A stretch of DNA of 64,000 bases from Oscillatoria sp. FACHB-1407 (GTDB taxonomy: Bacteria; Cyanobacteriota; Cyanobacteriia; Elainellales; Elainellaceae), in assembly GCF_014697545.1 (NCBI RefSeq), contig NZ_JACJSA010000005.1, positions 347,785 through 411,784 of the forward strand, in the 5' to 3' direction. The notes under the pieces are model-generated. The model ran no database searches. It was not told the DNA's origin and worked only from the letters and a program-made list of their open reading frames with translations. Positions 34,486-44,703 of the stretch are shown in pieces; position 1 is the first letter of the stretch; each line of letters starts with the position of its first letter. Made by a program: the position numbers and the translations under genes.

Positions 34486-37400
34486 CTAACTGCTGCTGTC
34501 ATCGATGACGGCTGTGCGATCGAGCAAGAGCAGGTTTCTCAGTTGCTCGGTGTCGAGTTCGGTGAGCCAGTTTTCGCCTGTGCCGACGATCTGTTCTGAG
34601 AGGGCTTTTTTGCTCTCAATCAGGTCGTGGATACGTTCCTCCAACGTTCCGGTGCAGACAAATTTGTGTACCTGGACGTTGCGCGTTTGCCCAATCCGAA
34701 AGACGCGATCGGTTGCTTGGTTTTCTACTGCTGGGTTCCACCAGCGATCGAAGTGGAAAACGTGGTTAGCACGGGTCAGGTTCAGACCCACTCCACCTGC
34801 CTTGAGCGACAGGATGAAAATCCGCGGTGCCTGGGGATCGTTTTGGAAGCGATCGACCATCTCCTCTCGCTGTTTCTTGGAGGTGCTGCCGTAGAGGAAG
34901 AGAATCTCGCGATTGAACTGCTTCGATAGATAGGTTTGCAGCAGTTTGCCCCACTCAGCAAATTGGGTGAAGATCAAAGCGCGATCGCCCTCTGACAGCA
35001 ACTCATCAAGCATTTCGGTGAGACGTTGCAGCTTACCAGATCGGGAAAGAAACAGTGAAGATTGAAGATTCAAATCTGAATTATCTTCGTTCTTCGCTTT
35101 TCGTTCTTCAGTTTTCTCACTGTCTTCGTCGCTCTTGAGTAGCTCTGGGTGATTGCAAATCTGCTTCAACCGGACGAGCAACGCCAAAATTTTGCCGTGA
35201 CGTTGAATTCCTTCGGCAGATTCGATATCTTCCAGAGATTTATCAACTAAGCGTTGGTAAATAGCCGCTTGCTCAGCACTTAAGCCGCAGAAAACGGTCA
35301 TCTCCTGCTTTTCAGGCAAATCTTGAATGATGGAGCGATCGGTTTTGAGTCGCCGCAGGATAAACGGTTGAACGAGCGATCGCAAGGTTTGCAGCGAAGC
35401 TGTATCACCGTACCGCTCAATCGGCACAGCAAAGCGGCGTTGGAAAAAGTTTTTGGGTCCCAGATAACCCGGATTTAAGAAGTCCAGAATTGACCACAGT
35501 TCTGCCAGACGGTTTTCCACGGGGGTTCCCGTGAGGGCGATGCGAAACTGGGCATTGAGTTGACGAACGGCTTGCGATTGCTTGGCTTCTGAGTTTTTAA
35601 TGTTCTGCGCTTCGTCTAGCACCACACCCTGCCAGGGGACTGTCTGCAAGTCTTTGACATCCCGATAGACGAGGGGATAGCTGGTAATCACCAGATGCTT
35701 GCCCTGAATGGCTCTGGCAAAATCCCTGCCCTGGGCACGTTTGTCCCCATGATGTACCAGCAGTTTGAGGTTGGGTGCAAATCGTTTCACCTCCCGCTCC
35801 CAGTTGCCCAATACAGAGGTGGGGCAAACCAGCAATGTAGGGTTCTCTAACGTTCCCTGCTCCTTCAGGTGAAGCAACAGCGCGATCAGCTGGACGGTTT
35901 TACCCAAGCCCATATCATCAGCAAGACAGGCACCCAAGCCCCATTTCTCTAGAAATGCCAACCAGGAAGCTCCCCGCACTTGATAGGGACGCAGTTCTCC
36001 CTGAAACCCTTCCGGGATGGGAATCGGTTCCACATTTTGATTACCTGTCGTGAGCGTGTTGATCAACTCAGACAACGCACCGGACGCCTCAAAATTGACA
36101 ACGGGCAACTTCTCAATGGTTTGGGTATCCCCGGTGCTGATCCGCAGGGCATCTTCCAACGACAACGCCATCTGATCTTTGCGACTGGCAAAAAAGCTTT
36201 GCGCTGCTCGCACATCTTGAGGACGCAGTTCAACCCATTCTCCATTCACCTCGACAAGCGGTGTCTTGAGAGCAACCAGGCGATCGAATTCTTCCTTGGA
36301 GAGCCGTTGTCCACCGATGGTCAGTTCCCACTTAAAGTTCAACAGGCTTTGTAAGCCCAACCGTTGGTTGCTCTTGAGTGGAGCCGCCGCCCGGACGCTT
36401 AAACCCAATCGGCTTGCCCATCCCTGTTGATTAGAGAGACTGCCGGGTAGCACGACCCCAAAGCCACTGTCCTGTAACCGCCAGGACACCGTTTTGAGGA
36501 AGTCGTAGACCTGCATCGGGTTTAATCGGCAGGATTGTGGTTTTGAGACTTGCAAGCTCGGCTCTAGCACGGGGTAGAGTCGTGATGCCAAGCCCAATCC
36601 AGCTAACAGGGTTTCCTGGGGGCGATCGATGGTGCGTCCTAAATAAACTAACCGCTCGACTGGATTCTGCCAGATGGTTTTAGCACTGACCAAAAATCCG
36701 GGGTCGCTGGCGGATTGCAAAAAATACTCCAACACCCAATCGGCTTGCCCGTAGGAAGGCGTTTGTAGATAGAAACAAGTGCGGAAGGAGGCAAGACTCT
36801 GGCTCAGTTGATGTTGAATGGGAGCCGTCCACTGGGCGATCGCCGTTTGGAGTCGTTCCAATTTGGCAGGCTCAGTGGTGAGTTGGGCAGTGTCGCCCAG
36901 GGCTTTGAGCCAGTCCCGCAGGATCGCTTCCTTCAACGCTTGAGGATTACTCGCAGGAGATGCGGCAAGCCCGCTCTGCATCACCACCCGCAACTGGGCA
37001 TCCATCGTCGCCTTGAGGAAGTCAAATAGCAGCGTTGATGCCAGCGGAAACGCCGTTGGCTCTGGCGTTGCTGAAGTTTGTTGTGTGTTCAGATACGTCC
37101 GACAGACAACGGGCATCTGATGGGTAAATTGTTCTAACCGTCCCTGGTCTGCTCCACTATCGAGCAGGGGTTGCCAGTAGGCGATCGCGCTTCCCTCGCT
37201 CTGAGGCTCTAGTTGCGGCAAAAATTTCGATCGCGCTAGTAGATCCAGACTCCAGCGAGCAACGTGGGACCAAAAGCGCAGATCACCGCCTAAAAAGGAT
37301 TCCTCTTCTCCCATAGAACTGAGAGGCAAGGAATTAAGGAATTGAATCGCTTCCAACGGGGTGAGGACAATCCCCGTCACCAACCAGGACTGTAGCGTAG

Positions 37401-37902
37401 GTGAAGTCGTGGGGGTGTCTGCATCATCGCTGGCGGATGAGGTGGCTGCCCCTGAATGTTGGGGAATGGCAACCGTTGCCTCGGTTTCAGTAGCAACCTG
37501 ATACGTCGGTAAAGCGATCGCCACGGTTTGCCATCGCCCCGTATCAGTTACCACTGGAATCGTCGCCGTTTCCACAGTGGCGGTTGCCTTGCGCTTCCCA
37601 CGTTTAGCACCTGCTTTCGAATCCGGTTCCGGTGGTTCTAACGACACATCGGCGATCGCCCACTGAAGCTGCTGAGACTGATGCAGCGATCGCAACAACG
37701 CGGTCAACTCTGCCCCATTCATGCCAAATGGGTGAGGCTGGGGTTGGTCTGATTGGGCAAACTCGGTCGGGTCAATTCTGCGCCAGGTTTCGCCCCAAAT
37801 CAAAAAGCGATTGCCCAGTACAGATTCCGATTCGGCAGGTGCAACAGGGGTTGAGGGCTGATGTTGAGGTTGGATGAGCCAACTTCCGTGTAAGATTGCC
37901 AT
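34486..37902 (-). CDS. SNF2-family DEAD/DEAH-box helicase
   Basis: A 1138-aa protein from the ATG ending at 37,902 (MAILHGSWLI); 36 upstream codons are unsupported. An N-terminal cyanobacterial SNF2-associated region covers about 1-600. A SNF2 ATPase domain follows, with Walker A DDMGLGKTVQL and Walker B LDEAQN. A C-terminal helicase domain has FILSLKAGGVGLNLTRA and ATDRVFRIGQT. Between the two lobes there is an acidic/lysine-rich insert (DEDSEKTEERKAKNEDNS) that looks derived from repeat DNA (finding). SNF2 proteins remodel DNA-protein complexes; the role in this organism is unknown. Confidence 0.9.
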   Translation of the reverse strand: MAILHGSWLIQPQHQPSTPVAPAESESVLGNRFLIWGETWRRIDPTEFAQSDQPQPHPFGMNGAELTALLRSLHQSQQLQWAIADVSLEPPEPDSKAGAKRGKRKATATVETATIPVVTDTGRWQTVAIALPTYQVATETEATVAIPQHSGAATSSASDDADTPTTSPTLQSWLVTGIVLTPLEAIQFLNSLPLSSMGEEESFLGGDLRFWSHVARWSLDLLARSKFLPQLEPQSEGSAIAYWQPLLDSGADQGRLEQFTHQMPVVCRTYLNTQQTSATPEPTAFPLASTLLFDFLKATMDAQLRVVMQSGLAASPASNPQALKEAILRDWLKALGDTAQLTTEPAKLERLQTAIAQWTAPIQHQLSQSLASFRTCFYLQTPSYGQADWVLEYFLQSASDPGFLVSAKTIWQNPVERLVYLGRTIDRPQETLLAGLGLASRLYPVLEPSLQVSKPQSCRLNPMQVYDFLKTVSWRLQDSGFGVVLPGSLSNQQGWASRLGLSVRAAAPLKSNQRLGLQSLLNFKWELTIGGQRLSKEEFDRLVALKTPLVEVNGEWVELRPQDVRAAQSFFASRKDQMALSLEDALRISTGDTQTIEKLPVVNFEASGALSELINTLTTGNQNVEPIPIPEGFQGELRPYQVRGASWLAFLEKWGLGACLADDMGLGKTVQLIALLLHLKEQGTLENPTLLVCPTSVLGNWEREVKRFAPNLKLLVHHGDKRAQGRDFARAIQGKHLVITSYPLVYRDVKDLQTVPWQGVVLDEAQNIKNSEAKQSQAVRQLNAQFRIALTGTPVENRLAELWSILDFLNPGYLGPKNFFQRRFAVPIERYGDTASLQTLRSLVQPFILRRLKTDRSIIQDLPEKQEMTVFCGLSAEQAAIYQRLVDKSLEDIESAEGIQRHGKILALLVRLKQICNHPELLKSDEDSEKTEERKAKNEDNSDLNLQSSLFLSRSGKLQRLTEMLDELLSEGDRALIFTQFAEWGKLLQTYLSKQFNREILFLYGSTSKKQREEMVDRFQNDPQAPRIFILSLKAGGVGLNLTRANHVFHFDRWWNPAVENQATDRVFRIGQTRNVQVHKFVCTGTLEERIHDLIESKKALSEQIVGTGENWLTELDTEQLRNLLLLDRTAVIDDSSS

Positions 37903-37959
37903 GCAATTAATCGTGGTGCAGCAATAAGAAAAGGTAGAAGCCTGAAGAGAGAAAGAAGC

Positions 37960-38115
37960 GGGCAGTGGAGAAGGATGAGGGATAAAGGATGAAGGATGAG
38001 AAACAGGCAAGACTTGAAATTCTACCCTTCACACTGCGTGGTTTTATTCCTTATCCCTCAGCTTTTATCCCTTAGCCTTTAGCCTTCATCCTTCTTTTTT
38101 CTTTCTTCCCCTTTC
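37960..38115. repeat. Inverted STRR-type repeats near the helicase and pnp genes
   Basis: GGATAAAGGATGAAGGATGA (37,980-37,999) faces CTTTTATCCCTTAGCC units (38,060-38,082), separated by about 60 bases. Same repeat type and mirror layout as near hisS. Located between pnp and the helicase gene. Confidence 0.7.
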
Positions 38116-38123
38116 TTTCTCTC

Positions 38124-40283
38124 CTATTCTGCCACTGCTTCTCGTGCCGCTGCGGCTTCATCAGGATGGATGCCCAGACGAGTCAGGTTAATCCGACCAC
38201 GACTGTCGATCTCACGGACTTTGACGATCACTTCGTCACCGACCGCGACTTCATCTTCCACTCTGCCGACGCGATAGTCTGCCAGTTGTGAGATGTGAAT
38301 CATCCCCTCTTTGCCAGGAAGGAACTCCACAAACGCCCCAATTGGGATAATGCGAGTCACCTTACCGACATAGACATCGCCCGCACTGAGTTTGCGAGTC
38401 ATGCCCTCGATGATGCCACGAGCCTGTTTTGCCTTCTCGCCATCCACCGCAGAAATGGTAACGGTTCCATCATCTTCGATGTCGATTTTGGCTCCCGTTT
38501 GCTCCGTGATGCCCTTAATGGTCTTACCACCGGGACCGATGATCATGCCAATCAGCTCAGGATCAATCTTGATAGTCATGAGGCGAGGCGCAAACGGTGA
38601 CAGGTTGGTACGAGGCTTATCGATCGCCTCCATCATCTTGCCGAGAATGTGAACCCGGGCTTCTTTTGCCTGGTTAATTGCATCCGCCACAATACTAATG
38701 GGCAGACCATTGATCTTCATGTCCATTTGCAAGGCAGTGATACCTGTATCCGTGCCTGCTACTTTAAAGTCCATGTCGCCCAAAAAGTCTTCGATGCCTT
38801 GAATGTCGGTGAGGATGCGAACGTCATCCCCTTCCTTGATCAAGCCCATCGCCGCGCCACTCACAGGTTTGGTAATGGGAACCCCTGCATCCATCAACGC
38901 CAGGGTTGAACCACAGACCGACCCCATTGAGGTGGAACCGTTGGAGGACAGCACCTCCGATACAACCCGAATCACATAGGGAAACGCTTCTCTGGGGGGC
39001 AGCACAGGCACCAATGCCCGCTCTGCCAGTGCCCCGTGACCCACCTCACGCCGACCGGGCGATCGCAACGGTTTCGTTTCGCCTACGGAGTAGGGAGGCA
39101 TGTTGTAGTGGTGCATGTAGCGTTTTTGCTCATCGGGATGGAGGTCATCCAATTCCTGTGCCTCTCCCGGAGTACCCAGCGTCACCACCGACATCACTTG
39201 GGTCAACTCCCGCTGGAACAGTGCGCTACCGTGAACTCGTGGCGGCAGAATTCCAGTGCGACAGCTAATCTTACGGACTTCATTGAGCTTGCGACCATCG
39301 ACCCGAACGCCATCTTCGATCACCTGACGCCGCATCAGAGTCTTAGTCAAGCTCTTAAAGGAACCCGATAGATTGCGAGAGTCTGCCTCTGTCACCACCC
39401 GAATGGGGTTGTCTTCAGGCAGAGCCGCAATCTCGATTGCAAGCTCACTTTTGATTGTGTCTAGGGCATCATCCCGCTGAGTCTTGGTGTATTCAAATCG
39501 ACTCAGGATTTGCTTAATCTCACCCGTAGCCCGTTCCGCAATGAACTGTCCCAACTGCTCCATTGCCGGATCTTTTTCAGGCTCTGCCGGAGGTACAATC
39601 TCAATACCAATCTCTGCTATCAGGTCGCGTTGTGCCTGAATTAAATCCCGAACCGCCTCATAGCCGAAGTCGATCGCCTCAATAATGTCTTGCTCTGGCA
39701 GTTGGTTCGCTCCAGCTTCCACCATGATCACCCCTTCTGGTGAACCAGCCACGACCAGATCCAGATCTCCCGCTTCAATTTCGTGGTAGGTAGGGTTAAT
39801 GATAAAGTCATCGCCAATCAACCCAACCCGAACCGCTGCCATCGGTCCATTAAAGGGAATTTGAGCTAACAACGTGGCGATCGACGCACCAGTAACCGCT
39901 AACACATCCGGGGGAACTCGCTCATCCATCGATAATGTGGTTGCCACGATTTGAATGTCATCGCGTAACCAACCGGGGAACAGAGGACGCATAGGGCGAT
40001 CGATCAATCGGCTAATTAACGTTGCCTTTTCAGGAGGTCGTCCTTCTCGTCGCAAAAATCCACCAGGAATGCGACCCGCTGCATATAAACGCTCTTCGTA
40101 ATCCACTAACAGCGGTAAAAAGTCAATTCCCTCTCTGGCTGCGGCTCGCGTTGCCGAGACAAATACGGCTGTATCTTCCGATTGAACCAATACCGAACCG
40201 CCTGCTTGCGGTGCAAGCAGACCAATCTTCAGTCGAATATCCCGTCCATCAAAGGATATTGACTTATCTATTTCCTTCAACAT
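38124..40283 (-). CDS. pnp: Polyribonucleotide nucleotidyltransferase (PNPase)
   Basis: A 719-aa enzyme for phosphorolytic 3'-5' RNA decay and, in cyanobacteria, RNA tail addition. The start is the ATG ending at 40,283 ([15 protein letters not shown]). Two RNase PH domains (about 1-215, 310-540), a KH domain (about 555-615, [17 protein letters not shown]) and an S1 domain (about 620-690, [19 protein letters not shown]) are all present. Complete. Upstream TTG/ATG starts would add up to 18 residues and are not supported. Confidence 0.95.
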   Translation of the reverse strand: MLKEIDKSISFDGRDIRLKIGLLAPQAGGSVLVQSEDTAVFVSATRAAAREGIDFLPLLVDYEERLYAAGRIPGGFLRREGRPPEKATLISRLIDRPMRPLFPGWLRDDIQIVATTLSMDERVPPDVLAVTGASIATLLAQIPFNGPMAAVRVGLIGDDFIINPTYHEIEAGDLDLVVAGSPEGVIMVEAGANQLPEQDIIEAIDFGYEAVRDLIQAQRDLIAEIGIEIVPPAEPEKDPAMEQLGQFIAERATGEIKQILSRFEYTKTQRDDALDTIKSELAIEIAALPEDNPIRVVTEADSRNLSGSFKSLTKTLMRRQVIEDGVRVDGRKLNEVRKISCRTGILPPRVHGSALFQRELTQVMSVVTLGTPGEAQELDDLHPDEQKRYMHHYNMPPYSVGETKPLRSPGRREVGHGALAERALVPVLPPREAFPYVIRVVSEVLSSNGSTSMGSVCGSTLALMDAGVPITKPVSGAAMGLIKEGDDVRILTDIQGIEDFLGDMDFKVAGTDTGITALQMDMKINGLPISIVADAINQAKEARVHILGKMMEAIDKPRTNLSPFAPRLMTIKIDPELIGMIIGPGGKTIKGITEQTGAKIDIEDDGTVTISAVDGEKAKQARGIIEGMTRKLSAGDVYVGKVTRIIPIGAFVEFLPGKEGMIHISQLADYRVGRVEDEVAVGDEVIVKVREIDSRGRINLTRLGIHPDEAAAAREAVAE

Positions 40284-41178
40284 GCCGTGAGTTTCCCTTT
40301 CGTGCCTCATTTTTTCTTTCTGTCGCAATCGTAGCACTGATATTTAAAGGCTGCGGTTGCATTCCGTAACTCCAAGAAATGTTGAGTTATGTTGTTTACC
40401 TAAATTAAAATTCTCGGAATTACAGTCTTCTTTGAATTATTAATACTTGATATCTAAAACGTCCATTAAAACTAAAGAAATCAGGCACAGCAATCAAGAA
40501 ATCGGATCAACCTTCAACATATAGAGCAGATTGAAGGATACGTATAAGAGGGTTTCTAGGAATAAGCGGTAGTGTTTCAAATCTGTTGCTACTGCCCCCT
40601 GGCTTCCGGTTGTCACCATCCCTCTTACCGGGCTACCGTATACACGCAAGCTTTATAGCCCCCTACATCCCCCAAAATAGGGGACTTTGAGCCTTTGTCA
40701 AAGGGCTTGACTGATCAGAAGCCCTCGTACTTGGAACCGATGCGAAGCGCGCCTTTGGGTTAATCGACTCACCTTCTGCTAGGGGGTTTGGGGGAGCATC
40801 CCCTACTGGCTGGTTCTCGAACTCATTGCCGTAACCGAGTGCCTCATTGACAAAGCGATGTGTGTACACTGTAGCTTAATGTCATACCGATTTAATGTTT
40901 GATTGTGCCCGATCACTGGGTAGGGGCGTTTCGCGAAACGCCCCTACGGAATCATGTGCAGCGAAGCCAATTCAAATTGGTATCAGTTCGGTTTGAGAGC
41001 CCGGCGGTTAAAACCGACGAAATCCTTATCCCGAATTCACGTTAGCTTACCAAGGAGGACTACAGGAGGTTCTTACAGAGGCTATCAACAGGTTTGGAAC
41101 ACCACAACCCCATTGAAATCGAAATAGGTTAAAGTCTTTTTGATCAAAATTGCCCCATTATGGGGCTGACAAGCCTGA
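40284..41178. other. Repeat-rich gene-free interval between pnp and mreD
   Basis: About 900 bases. Bases 40,640-40,815 contain fragments of dispersed CCCCCTACATCCCCC and GGGGGTTTGGGGGAGC repeats. The R1 element copy lies at 40,882-40,988. A GGCGGTTAAAACCG palindrome is near 41,003. No gene recognised. Confidence 0.5.
40882..40988. repeat. Palindromic mobile-like element, family R1, copy 2
   Basis: A 107-bp copy differing from 14,271-14,377 at only a handful of positions. Its central palindrome (40,920-40,947) is perfect over 28 bases, built on GGGGCGTTTCG/CGAAACGCCCC. Imperfect ATACC...GGTAT ends. Confidence 0.75.
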
Positions 41179-41754
41179 TCAGGTGGGAACCTGTTCTTGA
41201 TCTCCCATCTGCTCCCACCAGCGATTGAGCGGGTAATAGATAGCAGGTGCCCACAGGCTACTGAGAATGGCTGAACTCAAAGCAATGCGCTGATGATAAA
41301 ACCAGATCTCTGTCAACGTCCGGTTCGCTAAGGCTGAATTACCACCAAATCCAGATAGGCTAAATTGAATTGCTGTAACCGTTTCAGCAATGACTGCCAT
41401 GCCAAAAACAATCAGCGCAACAGAGATAAAGTCTTCCTGGACATAGCGTTGCTTCTGCAAACGTGCTGTGAGGAACCCCACGATCGCCAAACTGAGAGCA
41501 TGGGTTGGGTGGGGTGCCGTCATACCATCTTGAATTAAGCCGAGCGTGAGTCCGGCGATCGCTCCCTGCCAAGGCGATCGCTTCACACTCCACGCCACCA
41601 CCCAAATCAGCAACCAGTTTGGACCTACGCCCAAGAGTTGCATCCCTGGAAAACGGGTTGGCAGAATAAACAAGCACAACAGAACAGAGCCCGCCGTCAC
41701 TCCCCAGTTGAGGAGTTGACGTGCATAGGGGCTCCAGGCGGATGAGTTAATCAT
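41179..41754 (-). CDS. mreD: Rod shape-determining membrane protein MreD
   Basis: A 191-aa integral membrane protein with about five or six helices (for example LLCLFILPTRFPGMQLLGVG, ALSLAIVGFLTARLQ). It is the last gene of mreB-mreC-mreD and overlaps mreC by 4 bases. MreD is part of the elongasome that organises wall synthesis with MreB filaments. Assignment rests on topology and gene order; the sequence itself is poorly conserved, as usual for MreD. Confidence 0.85.
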   Translation of the reverse strand: MINSSAWSPYARQLLNWGVTAGSVLLCLFILPTRFPGMQLLGVGPNWLLIWVVAWSVKRSPWQGAIAGLTLGLIQDGMTAPHPTHALSLAIVGFLTARLQKQRYVQEDFISVALIVFGMAVIAETVTAIQFSLSGFGGNSALANRTLTEIWFYHQRIALSSAILSSLWAPAIYYPLNRWWEQMGDQEQVPT

Positions 41755-42560
41755 GGTGTTGGGACTGGAGCAGCACCAGGACTGGATGAGGGTAAAGGGG
41801 TGGGAACCACTTCTGGAGACTTAGAATTGGGAGCAATGATCACCCATTCCAGGTAGCTAATCGGGGCAGTTAATTCGATCACAGCTTCTGGGGCGGGGCT
41901 TTTGTTCAGGTTGATCGACTCGATTCGTCCAACAGGCAATCCAGCAGGAAACAGTTGACTAAAAGAAGATGTAGTAATCACATCTCCAGGTCGGACATCT
42001 GGAACCTTATCAAAAAACTCCATAATTGCCCGATTTTCAGACTGTCCGCGCAGATACCCCATCGAACGAGAACGGGCTACCGTGACGCCCACCTGACTAC
42101 TCGGATCACTAATCAGCAAAACCCGGCTTGTGTTGGGTGTCACCTGGATTACCCGTCCCACAATCCCACCTGTACCCAGCACAACTGAGCCTGGCTCAAT
42201 ACCATCCTGGCTACCGCGACCCACCGTAATCTGCTGCCACCAGTGATCTGCACTTCGCCCGATCACTGGAGCCGCTATTCCCGCTTCAGTGTTGCTAGAC
42301 ACGTAGCCCAACAACTCTTGTAAGCGGCGATTTTGACTTTCTAGCTCAACTAGACGAGACTGCAACTCTTGTAAGCGAGCATCTGCCAGCACCTCATCTG
42401 GCATTGGATTGCCCTGAAATGGGCGGGATATCCATTGATAGATTTCCAGGACAACCGCACCTTGAGTCTGTCGAACCGTCCATGCCGTTGTCAGGGCAAG
42501 AAAGACGAGTCCGATTCTCAAGCCATGGCGACCCCACCAGCGACGAATTAGATACATCAC
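41751..42560 (-). CDS. mreC: Rod shape-determining protein MreC
   Basis: A 269-aa periplasmic protein. N-terminal membrane helix ([15 protein letters not shown]), a coiled coil ([20 protein letters not shown]), then the MreC beta-barrel core (about residues 95-245; [20 protein letters not shown]). The C-terminus is Pro-rich ([15 protein letters not shown]). It overlaps mreB by 4 bases and mreD by 4, indicating one operon. It links MreB to penicillin-binding proteins. Confidence 0.9.
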   Translation of the reverse strand: MMYLIRRWWGRHGLRIGLVFLALTTAWTVRQTQGAVVLEIYQWISRPFQGNPMPDEVLADARLQELQSRLVELESQNRRLQELLGYVSSNTEAGIAAPVIGRSADHWWQQITVGRGSQDGIEPGSVVLGTGGIVGRVIQVTPNTSRVLLISDPSSQVGVTVARSRSMGYLRGQSENRAIMEFFDKVPDVRPGDVITTSSFSQLFPAGLPVGRIESINLNKSPAPEAVIELTAPISYLEWVIIAPNSKSPEVVPTPLPSSSPGAAPVPTP

Positions 42561-43600
42561 ATATTACGGGAGCGACCACTAAATACACGCTCAAGCTGCT
42601 TAAAGTTCTCTAGCACACGCCCTGTGCCAAGTACAACACAGCTCAGGGGGTCTGCTGCAACGTGAACGACAATGCCAGTTTCGTGGCTGATCAGGGTGTC
42701 TAGCCCCTTGAGCAGAGCCCCACCCCCTGCTAACATAATGCCGCGATCGATGATATCGGCAGCGAGTTCAGGAGGGGTGCGTTCTAGCGTGCGCTTAACC
42801 GCTTCGATAATGACTGACAACGGTTCTGCCATCGCTTCACGAATTTCTGGACCTTTGACAGTGACGGTGCGAGGCAAGCCTGACAGCAAATGCAGTCCTC
42901 TCACATCCATGATGATTTCGTCGTCATCATCTGTAGGATAGGCGGAACCAATCAAAATTTTGATTTCTTCAGCGGTGCGTTCCCCAATGACCAGGTTGTG
43001 AACCTTCTTCATGTATTGGGTAATGGCTTCGCTCAACTCGTCACCTGCAACTCGCACGGATTCACTCAACACCGTGCCCTGCAAGCTGAGAACCGCAACT
43101 TCAGTCGTGCCACCACCGATGTCGATGATCATATTTCCGGTTGGCTCTGCCACGGGTAAGCCTGCCCCGATCGCCGCTGCTACAGGTTCGTCAATCAGGT
43201 ACACATCCCGCGCACCGGCTTGAGAGGCGGCTTCCATAACGGCACGACGCTCAACCCCGGTCACACCACTGGGGATGCCGATGACAATTCGAGGGGAAAC
43301 GAGGGTGCGCCCTTCATGGACTCGACGAATAAAATGCTTGAGCATCAGCTCGGCGGTGTCAAAGTCAGCGATCACCCCATCTCGCAGGGGGCGCAAGGCG
43401 ACAACGTTGCCAGGTGTCCGACCAAGCATTTTCTTGGCATCTTCTCCAACGGCTAGTGGAACCTTCTCGTCCTGATCCATAGCTACTACCGAAGGTTCCT
43501 GGAGAACGATCCCTCTACCAGAGACATAAACAAGGGTATTTGCAGTGCCAAGGTCGATACCCATGTCGCGTGAAAATGAGAAGCGATTGAAAAAACCCAC
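42557..43600 (-). CDS. mreB: Cell-shape actin homolog MreB
   Basis: A 347-aa actin-fold ATPase that forms short membrane filaments and guides rod-shape wall synthesis. Phosphate-1 motif [13 protein letters not shown], phosphate-2 motif [14 protein letters not shown] and adenosine motif [12 protein letters not shown] are present. The N-terminal amphipathic segment [12 protein letters not shown] would anchor it to the membrane. First gene of mreBCD. A divergent ssb gene lies about 640 bases upstream. Confidence 0.96.
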   Translation of the reverse strand: MGFFNRFSFSRDMGIDLGTANTLVYVSGRGIVLQEPSVVAMDQDEKVPLAVGEDAKKMLGRTPGNVVALRPLRDGVIADFDTAELMLKHFIRRVHEGRTLVSPRIVIGIPSGVTGVERRAVMEAASQAGARDVYLIDEPVAAAIGAGLPVAEPTGNMIIDIGGGTTEVAVLSLQGTVLSESVRVAGDELSEAITQYMKKVHNLVIGERTAEEIKILIGSAYPTDDDDEIIMDVRGLHLLSGLPRTVTVKGPEIREAMAEPLSVIIEAVKRTLERTPPELAADIIDRGIMLAGGGALLKGLDTLISHETGIVVHVAADPLSCVVLGTGRVLENFKQLERVFSGRSRNM

Positions 43601-44014
43601 TAGCTTTCTAAGCCCCCAAAATTAAGTGCTATGGTTTGTTGAAACAGGTCTGATGGAAAATACACTTGACCACCTAGTCGAAGTGGATTTTATTACGTTT
43701 TTTGTGCAGAGTCTAGTCAGATGAAGTTTGAATTGAATGCAAGCCTGATTTTAATGAAATGTTTGATCCACACTCTACAGTCATCGTTCTTAGATGCAAG
43801 CAAACTATCAGGATAAAATCAAATCGCTTCAATGCGATCGCCCTCAAGAAATTTCGAGTTTTTCTCGCAAGAGAGTGTCTAGGAGGCTGACAAGTCAATC
43901 GATAAAGCTAGTATGAAGTGACCTGTTCATACGGTTGCGAATGTAACTGAAATTTGGATAGATGGTGGGACAAATTGAGTGAGATTTGTGGGTTTATTTA
44001 GTGATAAAAGTTTT

Positions 44015-44044
44015 TTGAAAAGTTGCTCTATGCTCTGCTAAACT
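44015..44044 (+). promoter_or_regulatory. Sigma-70-type promoter candidate for ssb
   Basis: TTGAAA and TAAACT separated by 18 bases, about 190 bases upstream of the ssb start codon. Inferred from consensus fit only. Confidence 0.4.
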
Positions 44045-44129
44045 AATACTTATGTACTAAGGCTCGTGTTAGATTTGTGCTTTATCGTGTTATGAATCGA
44101 GCGATCGCTAACATCAGCCAATCTCCGTC

Positions 44130-44211
44130 CAGTCATTAACTGTCAATCACTGTCAATCACTAACTGTCAAATCATTAACTGTCAAATCATTAACTGTCAA
44201 ATCATTAACTG
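44130..44211. repeat. Tandem 15-bp repeats in the ssb leader
   Basis: Three perfect 15-base units of AACTGTCAAATCATT (44,162-44,206), preceded by diverged copies (ACTGTCAATCACT). Between the putative promoter and the ssb start codon. Confidence 0.8.
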
Positions 44212-44236
44212 AACTCAACATATCGGGTCTAAACAT

Positions 44237-44605
44237 ATGGGTCTAAACGCAATTACACTGGTCGGTCGTGCAGGTCGAGATCCAGAGGTGAAATACTTTG
44301 AGTCGGGAAGTGTCGTCTGCAACCTGACCCTCGCCGTCAACCGTCGCACCCGCAACAACGACGAGCCAGACTGGTTTAATTTGGAAATTTGGGGCAAAAC
44401 GGCTGAAGTTGCGGCGAACTACGTCCGTAAAGGCAGCTTAATTGGGGTCAGTGGTTCCCTCAAATTTGACCACTGGCAAGACCGCAGCACTGGAGCCGAT
44501 CGCAGCAAACCTGTGATTCTGGTCGATCGCCTCGATTTGCTGGGGTCGAAGCGCGATCAGGAAACCGCTGGTGCAGGCATGGGTTACAGCGACGACGAAT
44601 TCTAA
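44237..44605 (+). CDS. ssb: Single-stranded DNA-binding protein
   Basis: A 122-aa OB-fold protein that coats single-stranded DNA in replication and repair. N-terminal MGLNAITLVGRAGRDPEVKY and the OB strands VCNLTLAVNRRTRNNDEPDW are typical. The C-terminal acidic tip YSDDEF is the conserved partner-binding tail, though shorter and of less usual sequence than the DDDIPF of many bacteria. The tetramer-type domain is intact. A terminator hairpin follows. The upstream tandem repeats (44,130-44,211) may affect expression. Confidence 0.93.
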   Translation: MGLNAITLVGRAGRDPEVKYFESGSVVCNLTLAVNRRTRNNDEPDWFNLEIWGKTAEVAANYVRKGSLIGVSGSLKFDHWQDRSTGADRSKPVILVDRLDLLGSKRDQETAGAGMGYSDDEF

Positions 44606-44634
44606 TCTAAAAGGTCAATTGATTTAATTCATTA

Positions 44635-44670
44635 AAGGAGGGATGCGATTAATCGCGTCCCTCCTTATTA
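44635..44670 (+). terminator. Rho-independent terminator of ssb
   Basis: AAGGAGGGA pairs with TCCCTCCTT around an inner self-complementary GCGATTAATCGC, then TATTA. It is convergent with the ABC permease gene and can act both ways. Confidence 0.75.
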
Positions 44671-44703
44671 GTCGTGTCTCTATTGATCGGATTAACTGAG
44701 AGT

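Larger units (their letters stand above)
43601..44236. other. Divergent mreB/ssb intergenic region
   Basis: About 635 bases with no gene. Near the ssb side it holds a promoter-like pair (44,015) and direct repeats (44,130-44,211), both listed separately. The mreB side is AT-rich and should contain the mreBCD promoter. Confidence 0.45.

Noticed and set aside
40560..40660. Possible tRNA in the pnp/mreD gap
   Set aside because: A TTCAAATC-like string was present, but no acceptor stem or anticodon arm could be built.
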